Assembly (NCBI RefSeq): GCF_042678305.1
Contig: NZ_JBHUDT010000001.1
DNA length: 64,000 nt
From: Gelatiniphilus marinus
GTDB lineage: Bacteria > Bacteroidota > Bacteroidia > Flavobacteriales > Flavobacteriaceae
Reading direction: 5' to 3' (one strand)
The notes under the pieces were generated by a model, which saw only the letters and a program-made list of their open reading frames with translations, had not been told where the DNA came from and did no database searches. Below are positions 19,611 through 28,476 of this stretch, piece by piece. A program made the position numbers and the translations under genes. The first letter of the stretch is position 1; each line of letters opens with the position of its first letter.

Positions 19611-21242
19611 ATGAAAACAACAGGAACAGTTCAGAACGACAAAAACCTTGAAAGGTACGGATTAAAAGATGTAACAGTAAACTGGAATTTATCGCCGGAA
19701 GAACTTCAAAAGATTACTGTTGAAAAAGGCATGGGGAAAGAAACCGCCAACGGCACACTAGCTATAAATACTGGTAAATTTACCGGACGCTCCCCACAAG
19801 ACCGTTTTTTAGTAAAAGACGATTATACAGCAGATAAAGTGTGGTGGGGAAAAACCAATAAAGCAGTATCTCCAGAGAACTTCGATAAACTTAAAAACGA
19901 AATAACCAAATACCTTTCTGGAAAAGAAATCTATGCACGTGATGGTTACGTGTGTGCAGATCCGGAATTTAGAACAAATATTAGAACAGTAACCGAGCTA
20001 CCATGGTCTAACCTATTTGTTTACAATATGTTTTTAAGACCAAGCGAAAAAGAGCTGGAAAACTTTAAAGAAGACTGGTTAATTCTTTGTGCTCCTGGGT
20101 ATGAGTGCCCAGACCCAAAAGCATTTGGTATTCGCCAAGGCAATTTCTCTATACTAAACTTTACACAAAAAATAGCTTTAGTTGGAGGGTCTGCTTATAC
20201 AGGCGAAATGAAAAAAGGTATTTTCTCTGCATTAAATTTAATTTTACCAACCGAACACAACGTACTGCCAATGCACTGTTCTGCAAACGTTGGTAAAAAA
20301 GGAGACACCGCTATTTTCTTCGGATTATCGGGTACAGGAAAAACAACATTATCTGCAGATCCAGACAGAAAACTAATTGGTGACGATGAGCATGGTTGGA
20401 CAAAAGACAACACCATCTTTAATTTTGAAGGCGGATGTTATGCCAAGGTTATAGACCTTACCGAAGAAAAAGAACCAGACATTTTTAGAGCCGTAAAACC
20501 GGGGGCTCTACTTGAAAATATTGTACTAAAAGATAATGGCGAACCCGATTATAAAGATAGCAGCATTACACAAAATACCCGTGTAAGCTACCCTATTTAT
20601 CATATCGATAATATTCAAGAAACGCTTTATGCCGATAATCCTAAAAACATCTTTTTCTTAACCTGTGATGCTTTTGGGGTATTGCCTCCTGTATCAAAAT
20701 TAACACCTGGTCAAGCGGCATACCACTTTATTTCTGGATATACTGCTAAAGTTGCCGGAACCGAAGCCGGTATTACAGAACCTGTACCATCGTTCTCAGC
20801 TTGTTTTGGCGAGCCTTTTATGCCATTGCACCCAACCGTTTACGGCGAAATGCTAAGTAAAAAAATGACCGAAGCTGGTGTTAAGGTATGGCTAATAAAC
20901 ACCGGATGGAGCGCTGGACCTTACGGTGTTGGGTCTCGTATAAAATTAAAATATACAAGAGCTATGATTACCGCAATCCTTAACGGAGAGCTGGATAACG
21001 TAGATTACGATCAAAACTTTATTTTCGGCTTACACATGCCAAAATACTGTCCAGGCGTACCATCAGAAATTTTAGACCCGATGAACACATGGCTACAAAA
21101 AGGCGCTTATGTGGGCAAAGCAATACAATTGGCGCACTCGTTCCATTTAAACTTCGAGAAATTTGCCTCTCAAGCCTCCGAACAAATTATTGAAGGTGGT
21201 CCATTAATTGATCAGCACCATCACTTAAACGAACACTTTTAA
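19611..21242 (+). CDS. pckA: Phosphoenolpyruvate carboxykinase (ATP)
   Basis: A 543-residue enzyme converting oxaloacetate and ATP to phosphoenolpyruvate, CO2 and ADP, the entry step of gluconeogenesis. The kinase-1a loop GLSGTGKTT (from G238) and the metal/nucleotide motif IGDDEHGW identify the ATP-dependent family; NTGKFTGRSPQDRF is the substrate-binding signature. Length is typical. A strong terminator follows 20 bp after the stop. Co-directional with the SLC13 permease, so carboxylate uptake and gluconeogenesis may be linked. Confidence 0.98.
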   Translation: MKTTGTVQNDKNLERYGLKDVTVNWNLSPEELQKITVEKGMGKETANGTLAINTGKFTGRSPQDRFLVKDDYTADKVWWGKTNKAVSPENFDKLKNEITKYLSGKEIYARDGYVCADPEFRTNIRTVTELPWSNLFVYNMFLRPSEKELENFKEDWLILCAPGYECPDPKAFGIRQGNFSILNFTQKIALVGGSAYTGEMKKGIFSALNLILPTEHNVLPMHCSANVGKKGDTAIFFGLSGTGKTTLSADPDRKLIGDDEHGWTKDNTIFNFEGGCYAKVIDLTEEKEPDIFRAVKPGALLENIVLKDNGEPDYKDSSITQNTRVSYPIYHIDNIQETLYADNPKNIFFLTCDAFGVLPPVSKLTPGQAAYHFISGYTAKVAGTEAGITEPVPSFSACFGEPFMPLHPTVYGEMLSKKMTEAGVKVWLINTGWSAGPYGVGSRIKLKYTRAMITAILNGELDNVDYDQNFIFGLHMPKYCPGVPSEILDPMNTWLQKGAYVGKAIQLAHSFHLNFEKFASQASEQIIEGGPLIDQHHHLNEHF

Positions 21243-21262
21243 TAGGTTCTTATTTAATCCAG

Positions 21263-21299
21263 AAAGGAGCTCTTTTTTAGGAGCTCCTTTCCTTTTTTT
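21263..21299 (+). terminator. Rho-independent terminator of pckA
   Basis: A perfect 10-bp stem, AAAGGAGCTC (21263-21272) with GAGCTCCTTT (21281-21290), is followed by a T-run (21293-21299). Confidence 0.92.
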
Positions 21300-21364
21300 C
21301 TTTACTAAGCAATATTAACCGCTACACCTTTTCAAGACATTGTATATTTTAGCAATTTAAAATC

Positions 21365-22039
21365 ATGAAGTATTTACTAACCACATTACTTACAATACTA
21401 ACCCTTTCACTAAGTTATGCACAAACCAACGCAGAAGACGAATTAGGTGCTTGGTACACACTTTCGGGCTCGCACAAAATTTCTAACAATTTTAGCATAG
21501 GCACCCTTGCACAACTATGGCTTTTTGAAGAAACCCAAAACTTTAATTTTATATTACTAACAGGCGGATTAAACTACCACGTATCGCCAAAATTAACCAC
21601 AACAATTGCTTTTAGCTATGCCGATATTGATGGTGGTTTTAACACCAACAGCCCACATACTTTCGAAAACCGTTTGGCAGAACAAATAGTGTTTAAACAC
21701 AAAACCTCTAAACTCCCCATAGATCATAGGTTTAGGGCAGAACATAGGTTTTTTAGCAAATTGAATACCAATACAACTAAACACCGTTTCCGTTACAGAT
21801 TAGGAACTAAAATTGTTTTAAACAAACACTTGTTTTTAAGGCTAAACGATGAGTTTCTCGTTACACTAAATAGCAACAAACTTACAGAAAACAGATTTTA
21901 CAGTGCGTTGGGTATTAACATTAATAAATCCAGCAATTTGCAGTTCGGGTATTTAAACAGAAAAATAAAAGGACAAAATTTTCATCGCTTACAGGTTAGT
22001 TTATTTTTTAAAACAGATTTAAGAAAGAAAAAAAGCTAA
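21365..22039 (+). CDS. DUF2490 family outer-membrane beta-barrel-like protein
   Basis: A 224-residue protein with a clear signal peptide (MKYLLTTLLTILTLSLSYAQ). The mature part has alternating hydrophobic/polar strands and repeated aromatic residues (FNFILLTGGLNYHVSPKLTTTIAFSYADI, split into several strands), typical of DUF2490 proteins predicted as outer-membrane barrels. The function of the family is unknown. It is a single gene after the pckA terminator; a TATATTTT box at about 21343-21350 is a possible promoter. Confidence 0.82.
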   Translation: MKYLLTTLLTILTLSLSYAQTNAEDELGAWYTLSGSHKISNNFSIGTLAQLWLFEETQNFNFILLTGGLNYHVSPKLTTTIAFSYADIDGGFNTNSPHTFENRLAEQIVFKHKTSKLPIDHRFRAEHRFFSKLNTNTTKHRFRYRLGTKIVLNKHLFLRLNDEFLVTLNSNKLTENRFYSALGININKSSNLQFGYLNRKIKGQNFHRLQVSLFFKTDLRKKKS

Positions 22040-22086
22040 ATTCTAAAACAATTTAAAAGCTAAAAAACACCCCGCAATTACGTTTA

Positions 22087-23022
22087 TCATGCAAAAGTCC
22101 ATGCAACTATTTGCGATATTTTATGGCCTTGTCCCATATTAATCGTTTTAACCTGAGTTGCTCCCAATTTTTTCAATGATGCAAAAACACCTTTAACCAA
22201 CTCTTTTTTTGATACCAAGGTTGTAAACCAAATACATTGATTTTTAAACAAAGCACTTTCAAATAAATAATTATGAATAAATGCTTTTTCGCCGCCTTTG
22301 TACCACAGTTCGTTGTGTGTGCCAGCAAAATTTCTTACTACTTTATCTGTTGCCTTATTTAAACCTTTTAATTTTCGAGTTGTAGCTTCTAAGGCATCGA
22401 CTTCCGATTTATAGAATGGCGGATTGCATATCGATACTGAAAATTTATCAACTTCATTTAAAATACCATTTAAAATTTTAGAACTATCCTTTTGATGCCT
22501 TAAAGCAATTGCACTGTTTAGTTTGTTTTTATCAATGATTTTTTGAGCGTTTTGCAATGAAACTTTATCAATATCCGAAGCCACAAAATTCCAATTATAT
22601 TCGGCAACACCTAAAATGGGATATATGCAAGTTGCGCCTGTGCCAATATCTAAAACGCTAATCTTTTCATTTATGTTTGAAGCTTTAAGCAAATCGGCTA
22701 AATAATTAATATAGTCAGCACGACCGGGAATTGGCGGACATAAATTTACATCTGGAAATTCCCAAAAATTAATATTATAATGGTGTTTCAACAATGCCGT
22801 ATTTAATGCTTTTACAGCTTTTGGGTTTGCGAAATCTATGGTTTTGGTTTCGTATGTATTTACAAACACAAATGCTTTTAATGTTGAATATGATTCGCAT
22901 AAAGCATCAAAATCGTAACCCGATTTATGTTTGTTTTTTGGGTGTAAGTTAAAATTAGTTTTGATAATTGTATTAATTTGAATCAAAATTACAAAATAGA
23001 TTTTTAGGTCGTTTATTTGCAA
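22087..23022 (-). CDS. rlmF: 23S rRNA (adenine(1618)-N6)-methyltransferase RlmF
   Basis: A Rossmann-fold methyltransferase predicted to methylate N6 of A1618 in 23S rRNA using S-adenosylmethionine. The SAM site is visible as LDIGTGATCIYP and the N6-adenine catalytic motif as NPPF (in SICNPPFYKSE). The family-typical LHPKNKHKSGYDFD appears only after residue 26, so the first 26 residues from the ATG at 23022 are probably not all translated; no internal ATG precedes the conserved part, so the start remains open (a non-ATG codon is possible). It is divergent from a HAD hydrolase 31 bp away. Confidence 0.9.
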   Translation of the reverse strand: MQINDLKIYFVILIQINTIIKTNFNLHPKNKHKSGYDFDALCESYSTLKAFVFVNTYETKTIDFANPKAVKALNTALLKHHYNINFWEFPDVNLCPPIPGRADYINYLADLLKASNINEKISVLDIGTGATCIYPILGVAEYNWNFVASDIDKVSLQNAQKIIDKNKLNSAIALRHQKDSSKILNGILNEVDKFSVSICNPPFYKSEVDALEATTRKLKGLNKATDKVVRNFAGTHNELWYKGGEKAFIHNYLFESALFKNQCIWFTTLVSKKELVKGVFASLKKLGATQVKTINMGQGHKISQIVAWTFA

Positions 23023-23053
23023 TCTAATATCTTCGCCAAAAAATTTTATCTAA

Positions 23054-23710
23054 ATGTTAAAAGCTGTTATTTTTGATATGGACGGTGTTATTGTTGACAG
23101 CGAGCCCTTGCACCACAAAGCCTATCAAAACATGTTTAACGATGTAAATATCAAGGTGCCCGATGCACTTTACCAATCGTTTACCGGAAAAGCCACCTTA
23201 CCTATTTGCCAAACGCTGCGAGATACTTTCAATCTTAATGAATCTGCTGAAGAATTAGTTGCCATAAAACGAAAGCATTTTAAGTATTTGTTTGATAACG
23301 ATGATGGTTTTCAATTAATTGATGGTGTTTTAGAGCTCATTAAAGATTACCACGAAAATGGCTTAAAATTAGTATTGGCCTCTTCGGCATCAATGCCCAA
23401 TATCAATAGAATTTTTACACGTTTTAACCTCAACCCTTATTTTATAGATAAACTAAGTGGAGCCGATTTAAAAGCCTCGAAACCACACCCAGAAATTTTT
23501 ATAAATGCCGCCAAAGCCTCAGGTTTTAAACGTGAAGAGTGTATGGTTATCGAAGATTCTACCAATGGTATAAAAGCCGCAAATGCTGCCCATATTTTTT
23601 GCGTAGGGTTTGATAGCAAACATTCTAAAAATCAAGATTATTCAATCGCCGATAAAGTGATTACTGATTTTAGGGAGATTCGGTTTTCTGAAATCCATAA
23701 TATATTTTAA
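23054..23710 (+). CDS. HAD-family hydrolase, beta-phosphoglucomutase-like
   Basis: A 218-residue haloacid dehalogenase-type phosphatase or mutase. Motif I is FDMDGVIVDSEP (D8, D10), motif II is LASSAS, motif III includes Lys in KASKPHPEIF, and motif IV is VIEDSTNG. The cap domain sits between motifs I and II, as in beta-phosphoglucomutase and related sugar phosphatases. The substrate cannot be told from sequence. A single gene, ending before a long hairpin. Confidence 0.9.
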   Translation: MLKAVIFDMDGVIVDSEPLHHKAYQNMFNDVNIKVPDALYQSFTGKATLPICQTLRDTFNLNESAEELVAIKRKHFKYLFDNDDGFQLIDGVLELIKDYHENGLKLVLASSASMPNINRIFTRFNLNPYFIDKLSGADLKASKPHPEIFINAAKASGFKREECMVIEDSTNGIKAANAAHIFCVGFDSKHSKNQDYSIADKVITDFREIRFSEIHNIF

Positions 23711-23765
23711 ATTCAGAAAAGCAAAAAATTCAAGTTAAAATAAAACTACAGTAAAAAAACAAGTA

Positions 23766-23831
23766 GCTGCCTGAAAAGTAATTTGTAGTGTTATAATGAC
23801 AAACTACTTTTGTTTTGCCTTTTCAGACAGC
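23766..23831. terminator. Long imperfect hairpin between convergent genes
   Basis: Outer arms GCTGCCTGAAAAG (23766-23778) and CTTTTCAGACAGC (23819-23831) pair with one mismatch. An inner pair, AGTAATTTGT (23777-23786) with ACAAACTACT (23799-23808), also matches with one mismatch. It sits between the convergent HAD and S9 peptidase genes. It probably acts as a transcription stop for both directions, though no long T-run follows; a small repeat element is the alternative. Confidence 0.6.
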
Positions 23832-23842
23832 CTCTTGAAAAA

Positions 23843-25750
23843 TTATAAGGTTTCCTTCAACCATTTAAAAAATTCTGTTTGCCAAACTATAGCGTTCTGC
23901 GGATTAAGAATCCAGTGGTTTTCATCAGGAAAATACAGTAATTTACTTTTTATATCCAATAGCTGCGCCGCTTGAAAGGCACTTAAACCTTGCTCTATAG
24001 GTACTCGGTAATCTTTACCACCTTGAATAATTAATATAGGGGTATCCCATTTCGAGACCATGTTTATAGGATTAAATTCGTTATAAGCCTTTTGTGCTAC
24101 TGTGTTGTTTTTATCCCAATAATTACCGCCCCAATCGTGGTTTACAAAAAACAGTTCTTCGGTTGTGCCGTACATGGTTCGGTTATCAAAAACCCCATCG
24201 TGCGAAATAAAGGTTTTAAAACGTTTGTTATGTATTCCGGCTAAATAAAACACAGAATACCCGCCAAAACTAGCGCCAATGGCTCCTAGCCTATCGTTAT
24301 CTACATAAGGTTCTTTGGCAAGAGCGTCAATGGCACTTAAATAATCGTCCATTACTTGTCCGCCCCAATCCTTACTTATGGCTTCATTCCATTCCACACC
24401 ATGCCCTGGCATTCCACGACGGTTTGGAGCGACTATAATATAACCTTGCGATGCCATAAGCTGAAAATTCCAACGGAAAGAATAAAACTGTGATAATGGC
24501 GACTGCGGGCCACCTTGTGCGTATAGTAAAGTTGGATATTTTTTTGAAGCATCAAAATTTGGAGGCAAAATAACCCAAACCAACATTTGCTTATTATCGG
24601 TTGTGGTTACATAGCGTTTTTCGATTTTTGGCATATCGATTTTGCTGTAAAAATCGGTATTAAGGTTTGTAATCTGATTGAAGGTTTTCTTCTTTAAATC
24701 GAAACTATACACTTCTTTGGCATGATTCATATCGGTACGCGTTACCAAAAGTTTGTTTTTGGTTTCGGCAATAATACCGGTTACATCAAAATACCCTTCG
24801 GATAATTGGGTTACCACTGGGGCGATACGCTTTTTACCGGGATAGTTAACCTTAAACAGTTGAATGGTACCATCTACAGGTGCTGTAAAATAAATGCGTT
24901 TGCCATTATTGCTCCACTTAAAGCTTCTTACTGTACCATCCCATTGGGCTGTAAGGTTTTGTGCTACGCCGTTATTTAAAACTACAATGTCGTTTTTATC
25001 GCTTTCATAACCATCGGTTTTCATTTGCAACCACGCTAAATCGCCTAAGCTTGAAAAATTTGGGTTTGTATCGTAGCCCAAGTTTTTTTCTGTAATATTG
25101 GTGGTTGTTTTTGTAGCTAAATCGTATTTATAAATATCGGTATTCGTGCTTGTAGCGTATGCTTTTCCTTTTAATTTTTTACTTACGTAATAAATGCTTT
25201 TGCTATCGGGGCTCCAAATATAATCTTCGTCGCCTCCAAAGGGACGTTGCGGACTGTAATAGGGTTCGTTTGGCATAATATCGATAGCAGCTTCATTGGC
25301 AGCGTTTTTTTCTTTATAGAATACGTGGTTGTAATTTCCGTCGTTCCAAGTGTCCCAATGCCTGTTGTCCAAATCGGTAAAAATGTAAGCATCAGACTTT
25401 GGTAAGGATTTATAAACATCAATACTGTGTATGGCTTCGATAGCAACCGGTTTATCAAACATTTTATATTTGCCATCGGGCGATATGTTTTTATCTGTTA
25501 CTGCTACTTCGTTTTTAGTTATTTTTTCGGCTGTGCCACCCTGTATTGCTATTTTGTAATAGCTATAATCAAAACCATTGGTTTCCATATTTGGCACGCT
25601 TACTCGGTAAAATAGCTTGTCGCCTTCGTTGTTTAAGCCTAAAACACTTATACGTTCTAATTGCCATAGGCGTTCTGGAGTCATTAATTCTTGCCCTTGG
25701 ACTAAGAGGACGCTTAAAAAAAGCCCAAAAAATAGTGCAATTGTTCTCAT
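23843..25750 (-). CDS. S9 family peptidase (prolyl oligopeptidase / acylaminoacyl-peptidase type), exported
   Basis: The frame is open from an ATG at 25843, but the ATG at 25748-25750 is preferred because it begins a standard signal peptide (MRTIALFFGLFLSVLLVQGQ). The N-terminal two-thirds is a beta-propeller-like region with WD40/PD40-type strands. The C-terminal alpha/beta-hydrolase domain carries the nucleophile Ser in GASFGGY, the acid in GGKDYRVP and the His in DENHW. Such periplasmic enzymes degrade short peptides after uptake. Monocistronic, with the long hairpin downstream. Confidence 0.92.
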   Translation of the reverse strand: MRTIALFFGLFLSVLLVQGQELMTPERLWQLERISVLGLNNEGDKLFYRVSVPNMETNGFDYSYYKIAIQGGTAEKITKNEVAVTDKNISPDGKYKMFDKPVAIEAIHSIDVYKSLPKSDAYIFTDLDNRHWDTWNDGNYNHVFYKEKNAANEAAIDIMPNEPYYSPQRPFGGDEDYIWSPDSKSIYYVSKKLKGKAYATSTNTDIYKYDLATKTTTNITEKNLGYDTNPNFSSLGDLAWLQMKTDGYESDKNDIVVLNNGVAQNLTAQWDGTVRSFKWSNNGKRIYFTAPVDGTIQLFKVNYPGKKRIAPVVTQLSEGYFDVTGIIAETKNKLLVTRTDMNHAKEVYSFDLKKKTFNQITNLNTDFYSKIDMPKIEKRYVTTTDNKQMLVWVILPPNFDASKKYPTLLYAQGGPQSPLSQFYSFRWNFQLMASQGYIIVAPNRRGMPGHGVEWNEAISKDWGGQVMDDYLSAIDALAKEPYVDNDRLGAIGASFGGYSVFYLAGIHNKRFKTFISHDGVFDNRTMYGTTEELFFVNHDWGGNYWDKNNTVAQKAYNEFNPINMVSKWDTPILIIQGGKDYRVPIEQGLSAFQAAQLLDIKSKLLYFPDENHWILNPQNAIVWQTEFFKWLKETL

Positions 25751-25965
25751 GGATTTTAATTTTAATATGATGTTATTTTTATTTTTTCTTTTTAAATAAT
25801 GCAATAAAACACACAAAGCGCCAAAGATAAACATATAAAGCATTTTAAGATTAATTACCCTATTGGAAAATGGTATTTCTTCTTTAAATTGATGAATACA
25901 AATAGCTTTAGACAGACTTGTTTTCTATTTATAATAATTAAGAACAAATAAGTGTTTCAATGCAA

Positions 25966-26118
25966 TTATTTTAATTTTTGATTGGCTTTTTTATTAATGG
26001 CTTTTAACCGTTCCTTTCGCAACGCGTCTTCGGCTTTCTTTTTTTTCTTTTTCTGAGTCATTAATTTAGAATGCTTCGCTTTGTTTTTGGTGTTTTTCTC
26101 TCGTCCTGTTTTTGCCAT
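25966..26118 (-). CDS. Small lysine-rich basic protein (50 aa)
   Basis: An ORF of 50 codons starts at the ATG 26116-26118. Just upstream is GGAGGTA, an unusually strong Shine-Dalgarno for this phylum. The product begins MAKTGREKNTKNKAKHSKL and has 21 lysines and several arginines, with a predicted helix in the C-terminal half. No family is recognised. The charge suggests nucleic-acid or ribosome binding, which is inference. It lies between the S9 peptidase and mscL on the same strand. Confidence 0.6.
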   Translation of the reverse strand: MAKTGREKNTKNKAKHSKLMTQKKKKKKAEDALRKERLKAINKKANQKLK

Positions 26119-26159
26119 AATACCTCCCTAGACCCTTCCAAAACAGGGACTTTATAAAA

Positions 26160-26609
26160 TTAAATTGTTTTGTTTTGTTTTAACAGCGTATTTTGTTCTT
26201 CCATTAAATCGGTAAGTTTTGATAGCAGCTCAATATCTTTGGGTGTTGTTACGGTTTTATCTTTGGCATCGTGGGCTTTATTGCGCAGTCTATTCATAAA
26301 TTTAACTACAATAAATATGGTAAACCCTATAATTATAAAATCTATAAAAGCTTCGCCCAAGGCACCGTAACCAATGGCAACTTCGTTTGTTAGTATTGTA
26401 CCATCGGCATTTTCAACAGCATCTTTAAGTATAATGCGTTTATCTTTAAAATTTACACCATTAGTCAACAACGACAACGGTGGCAAAAATACCTTTTTTA
26501 CCAATACATCTACCACTTTGTTAAAAGCAGCCCCAATAATAATTCCTATGGCCATATCCATCATATTACCTTTAACGGCAAACTCTTTAAACTCTTTAAA
26601 TAGCTTCAT
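26160..26609 (-). CDS. mscL: Large-conductance mechanosensitive channel MscL
   Basis: A 149-residue inner-membrane channel that opens under membrane tension to release solutes during hypo-osmotic shock. The amphipathic N-terminal helix (MKLFKEFKEFAVKGN) is followed by TM1 (MDMAIGIIIGAAFNKVV), a periplasmic loop, TM2 (FIDFIIIGFTIFIVVKF) and a charged C-terminal helix. All match MscL, including the Gly-rich gate helix. It is slightly longer than the E. coli protein because of the loop. Single gene. Confidence 0.95.
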   Translation of the reverse strand: MKLFKEFKEFAVKGNMMDMAIGIIIGAAFNKVVDVLVKKVFLPPLSLLTNGVNFKDKRIILKDAVENADGTILTNEVAIGYGALGEAFIDFIIIGFTIFIVVKFMNRLRNKAHDAKDKTVTTPKDIELLSKLTDLMEEQNTLLKQNKTI

Positions 26610-26821
26610 TTTTTATTTGTTTTTTAAAAATTATGGTGCAAAGATATTCGTTTATCATTTGGGTTAAAAAAAGTAAACCTTATTTCTGTAGCTTACTTGA
26701 TTTAAGCCACTGCTAAAATTATTGCTTAAGTAAGTAATATTTATATTTATTAGTCTAAAAGCTAATATTAACAATTATTAGTTTAAAAGCTAATAATTTT
26801 GTTTTCTTGGATTTATTTGTT

Positions 26822-26829
26822 TACTTTTG
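26822..26829 (+). promoter_or_regulatory. Bacteroidota-type -7 box for the SatD-like/DUF3307 pair
   Basis: TACTTTTG matches the TAnnTTTG consensus and has TTTTG about 20 bp upstream as a -33 element. It lies 23 bp before the ATG at 26853. Confidence 0.65.
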
Positions 26830-26852
26830 ATCGCATTTATTTTTAATAACAA

Positions 26853-27455
26853 ATGACAAGCATAATAACAGGCGACATTATAAATTCTAAAAAAATTTCT
26901 CCAAAACTATGGTTAGAGGTGCTTAAAACTGTTTTAAACAATTATGGCAGTTCGCCTTTAACATGGGAAATATACAGAGGCGACAGTTTTCAGTTGGAAG
27001 TTAATCCCAAAGACGCTTTAAAAGCTTGTATTTTATTAAAGGCAGCCATAAAACAATTTGAAAATCTAGACGTAAGGCTAGCCATTGGTATTGGCGACAA
27101 AACCTATAAATCGGATAAAATTACAGAATCCAACGGTAGTGCTTTTATTAACTCGGGCGAGTGTTTTGAGGCACTTAAAAAAACAACGCTCGCTGTAAAA
27201 TCGCCTTTTACAGAATTTGACACCTCTATAAACATTATGCTAGAACTTGCCCAATTGGTTTTAAACAACTGGACAAGCACCTCGGCAATTCTTGTTAAAA
27301 CCACCTTAGAAAACCCAGACCTAAACCAAAACCAATTGGCAGAAATCTTAAAAAAAACCCAAGGCAATATTAGCCAAGGTCTTAAACGCGCAGGGTTCGA
27401 CGAAATTTCTAAACTATTGCGCTACTACAAAACCCAAATACAAAACCTATGCTAG
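26853..27455 (+). CDS. SatD-family-like protein with C-terminal winged-helix region
   Basis: A 200-residue protein. The N-terminus MTSIITGDIINSKKIS and the segment VRLAIGIGDK resemble the nucleotide-cyclase-like fold of SatD proteins. The C-terminus (NQNQLAEILKKTQGNISQGLKRAGFDEI) looks like a helix-turn-helix, so a regulatory role is plausible. The last 7 bp overlap the start of the DUF3307 gene, indicating translational coupling; this pair recurs in Flavobacteriaceae as far as I know. Family assignment is moderate. Confidence 0.65.
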   Translation: MTSIITGDIINSKKISPKLWLEVLKTVLNNYGSSPLTWEIYRGDSFQLEVNPKDALKACILLKAAIKQFENLDVRLAIGIGDKTYKSDKITESNGSAFINSGECFEALKKTTLAVKSPFTEFDTSINIMLELAQLVLNNWTSTSAILVKTTLENPDLNQNQLAEILKKTQGNISQGLKRAGFDEISKLLRYYKTQIQNLC

Positions 27456-28165
27456 CATTATTTATAAAACTAATATTGGCGCATTTTATAGGCGATTTTT
27501 TATTACAGCCGCAAAAATGGGTAACTCACAAAGAAAAGCACAAACACAAATCTAAATATCTATATTGGCATATTTTAGTACATTTGGGCGCGCTACTTTT
27601 AGTATTGCAAGCCAATTTAAACTATTGGTTGGGTTTATTAATCATTATTATTTCGCATTATAGTATTGATGTTATAAAACTTCATTTAAAATCTATACTT
27701 AATAATAGGCTGCTATTTGGCTTAGATCAGCTGGCACATTTAATAATAATTGCACTAGTTGTTGGCATTTACCAGCCTTATCAATTTACCATCAATTCGC
27801 TATACCATCCAGCATTTTTATTATTAATAACAAGCCTGTTGGCTGTAACGGTGGTTTCATCAATAATTATGAGAACCGTAATATCCAAATGGTATTTAAA
27901 AGAAGATAGTAACGGCAAATCCTTAAAAAACGCAGGCGAGTATATTGGTATTTTAGAGCGTTTGCTGGTATTCGTATTTATCGTAACACAGCATTGGGAA
28001 GGCATCGGGTTTCTATTGGCCGCAAAATCGGTGTTCCGTTTCGGCGACCTCTCAAAAGCCAAAGACCGCAAACTCACCGAATATATACTTATAGGAAGCT
28101 TACTAAGTTTTGGATTGGCAATCGTTTTCGGACTAAGCTACCAGTATGTTTTAAGATTAATATAA
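27449..28165 (+). CDS. DUF3307 membrane protein
   Basis: A 238-residue multi-pass inner-membrane protein. The start, HFIGDFLLQPQKW, is the DUF3307 signature; HYSIDVIKLHL follows, with about six hydrophobic segments. The family has no established function. It overlaps the upstream SatD-like gene by 7 bp, so the two products probably work together. A degenerate extragenic repeat follows directly after the stop. Confidence 0.85.
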   Translation: MLALFIKLILAHFIGDFLLQPQKWVTHKEKHKHKSKYLYWHILVHLGALLLVLQANLNYWLGLLIIIISHYSIDVIKLHLKSILNNRLLFGLDQLAHLIIIALVVGIYQPYQFTINSLYHPAFLLLITSLLAVTVVSSIIMRTVISKWYLKEDSNGKSLKNAGEYIGILERLLVFVFIVTQHWEGIGFLLAAKSVFRFGDLSKAKDRKLTEYILIGSLLSFGLAIVFGLSYQYVLRLI

Positions 28166-28168
28166 TTA

Positions 28169-28281
28169 GGGCGCTACCCCAACCCTTCGACTCCGCTCAG
28201 GGCAATAGGGGTCGGGCTTTCGGCAGTCGCTTCCTCCTGCGTCGGCGAGCTTCAACAAATGCCTCAATCCCTAGCGCAGGC
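28169..28281 (-). repeat. Extragenic structured repeat, copy 1 (reverse orientation)
   Basis: Read on the minus strand it runs from CGCTAGGGATTG to AAAGCCCGACC and ends in GCGCCC. The other two copies (45088-45230 and 58703-58802) have the same order of conserved blocks. An internal inverted repeat, CCCTTCGACTCCGCTCAGGG, lies at 28183-28202. The central stem is degenerate here. Confidence 0.6.
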
Positions 28282-28476
28282 AAACCTGCAATGTGCAGTA
28301 ATCAATTAGCAGTAAAGTTTTCAATCCGCTAAGGGTCGTTATAATTTAACTAATAATAAAAATATTGTCGCCACTAAACAGAGCTTAGCGGTTGCGAAGC
28401 AATCGATGTATAATGCCAAATTAGCCATGTCGAAATGAGGCACGATTGAGACATCTCTTAATACTTAAAAAAAGAA
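28282..28476. repeat. Remainder of intergenic region with a degenerate second repeat
   Basis: No gene is visible. A stretch at about 28420-28462 (TCGAAATGAGGCACGATTGAGACATCTC) resembles the common flavobacterial extragenic sequence built on TTTCGAC and GAGACATCTC blocks. It follows the copy-1 repeat, so this spacer appears to be an accumulation site for such elements. No function is apparent. Confidence 0.4.

Noticed and set aside
25751..25843. N-terminal extension of the S9 peptidase
   Set aside because: The extra 31 residues precede a complete signal peptide, so the inner ATG is the likely start.
27994..28332. 112-codon ORF crossing the end of the DUF3307 gene
   Set aside because: It runs in another frame of a supported gene and into the extragenic repeat; its composition is not protein-like.
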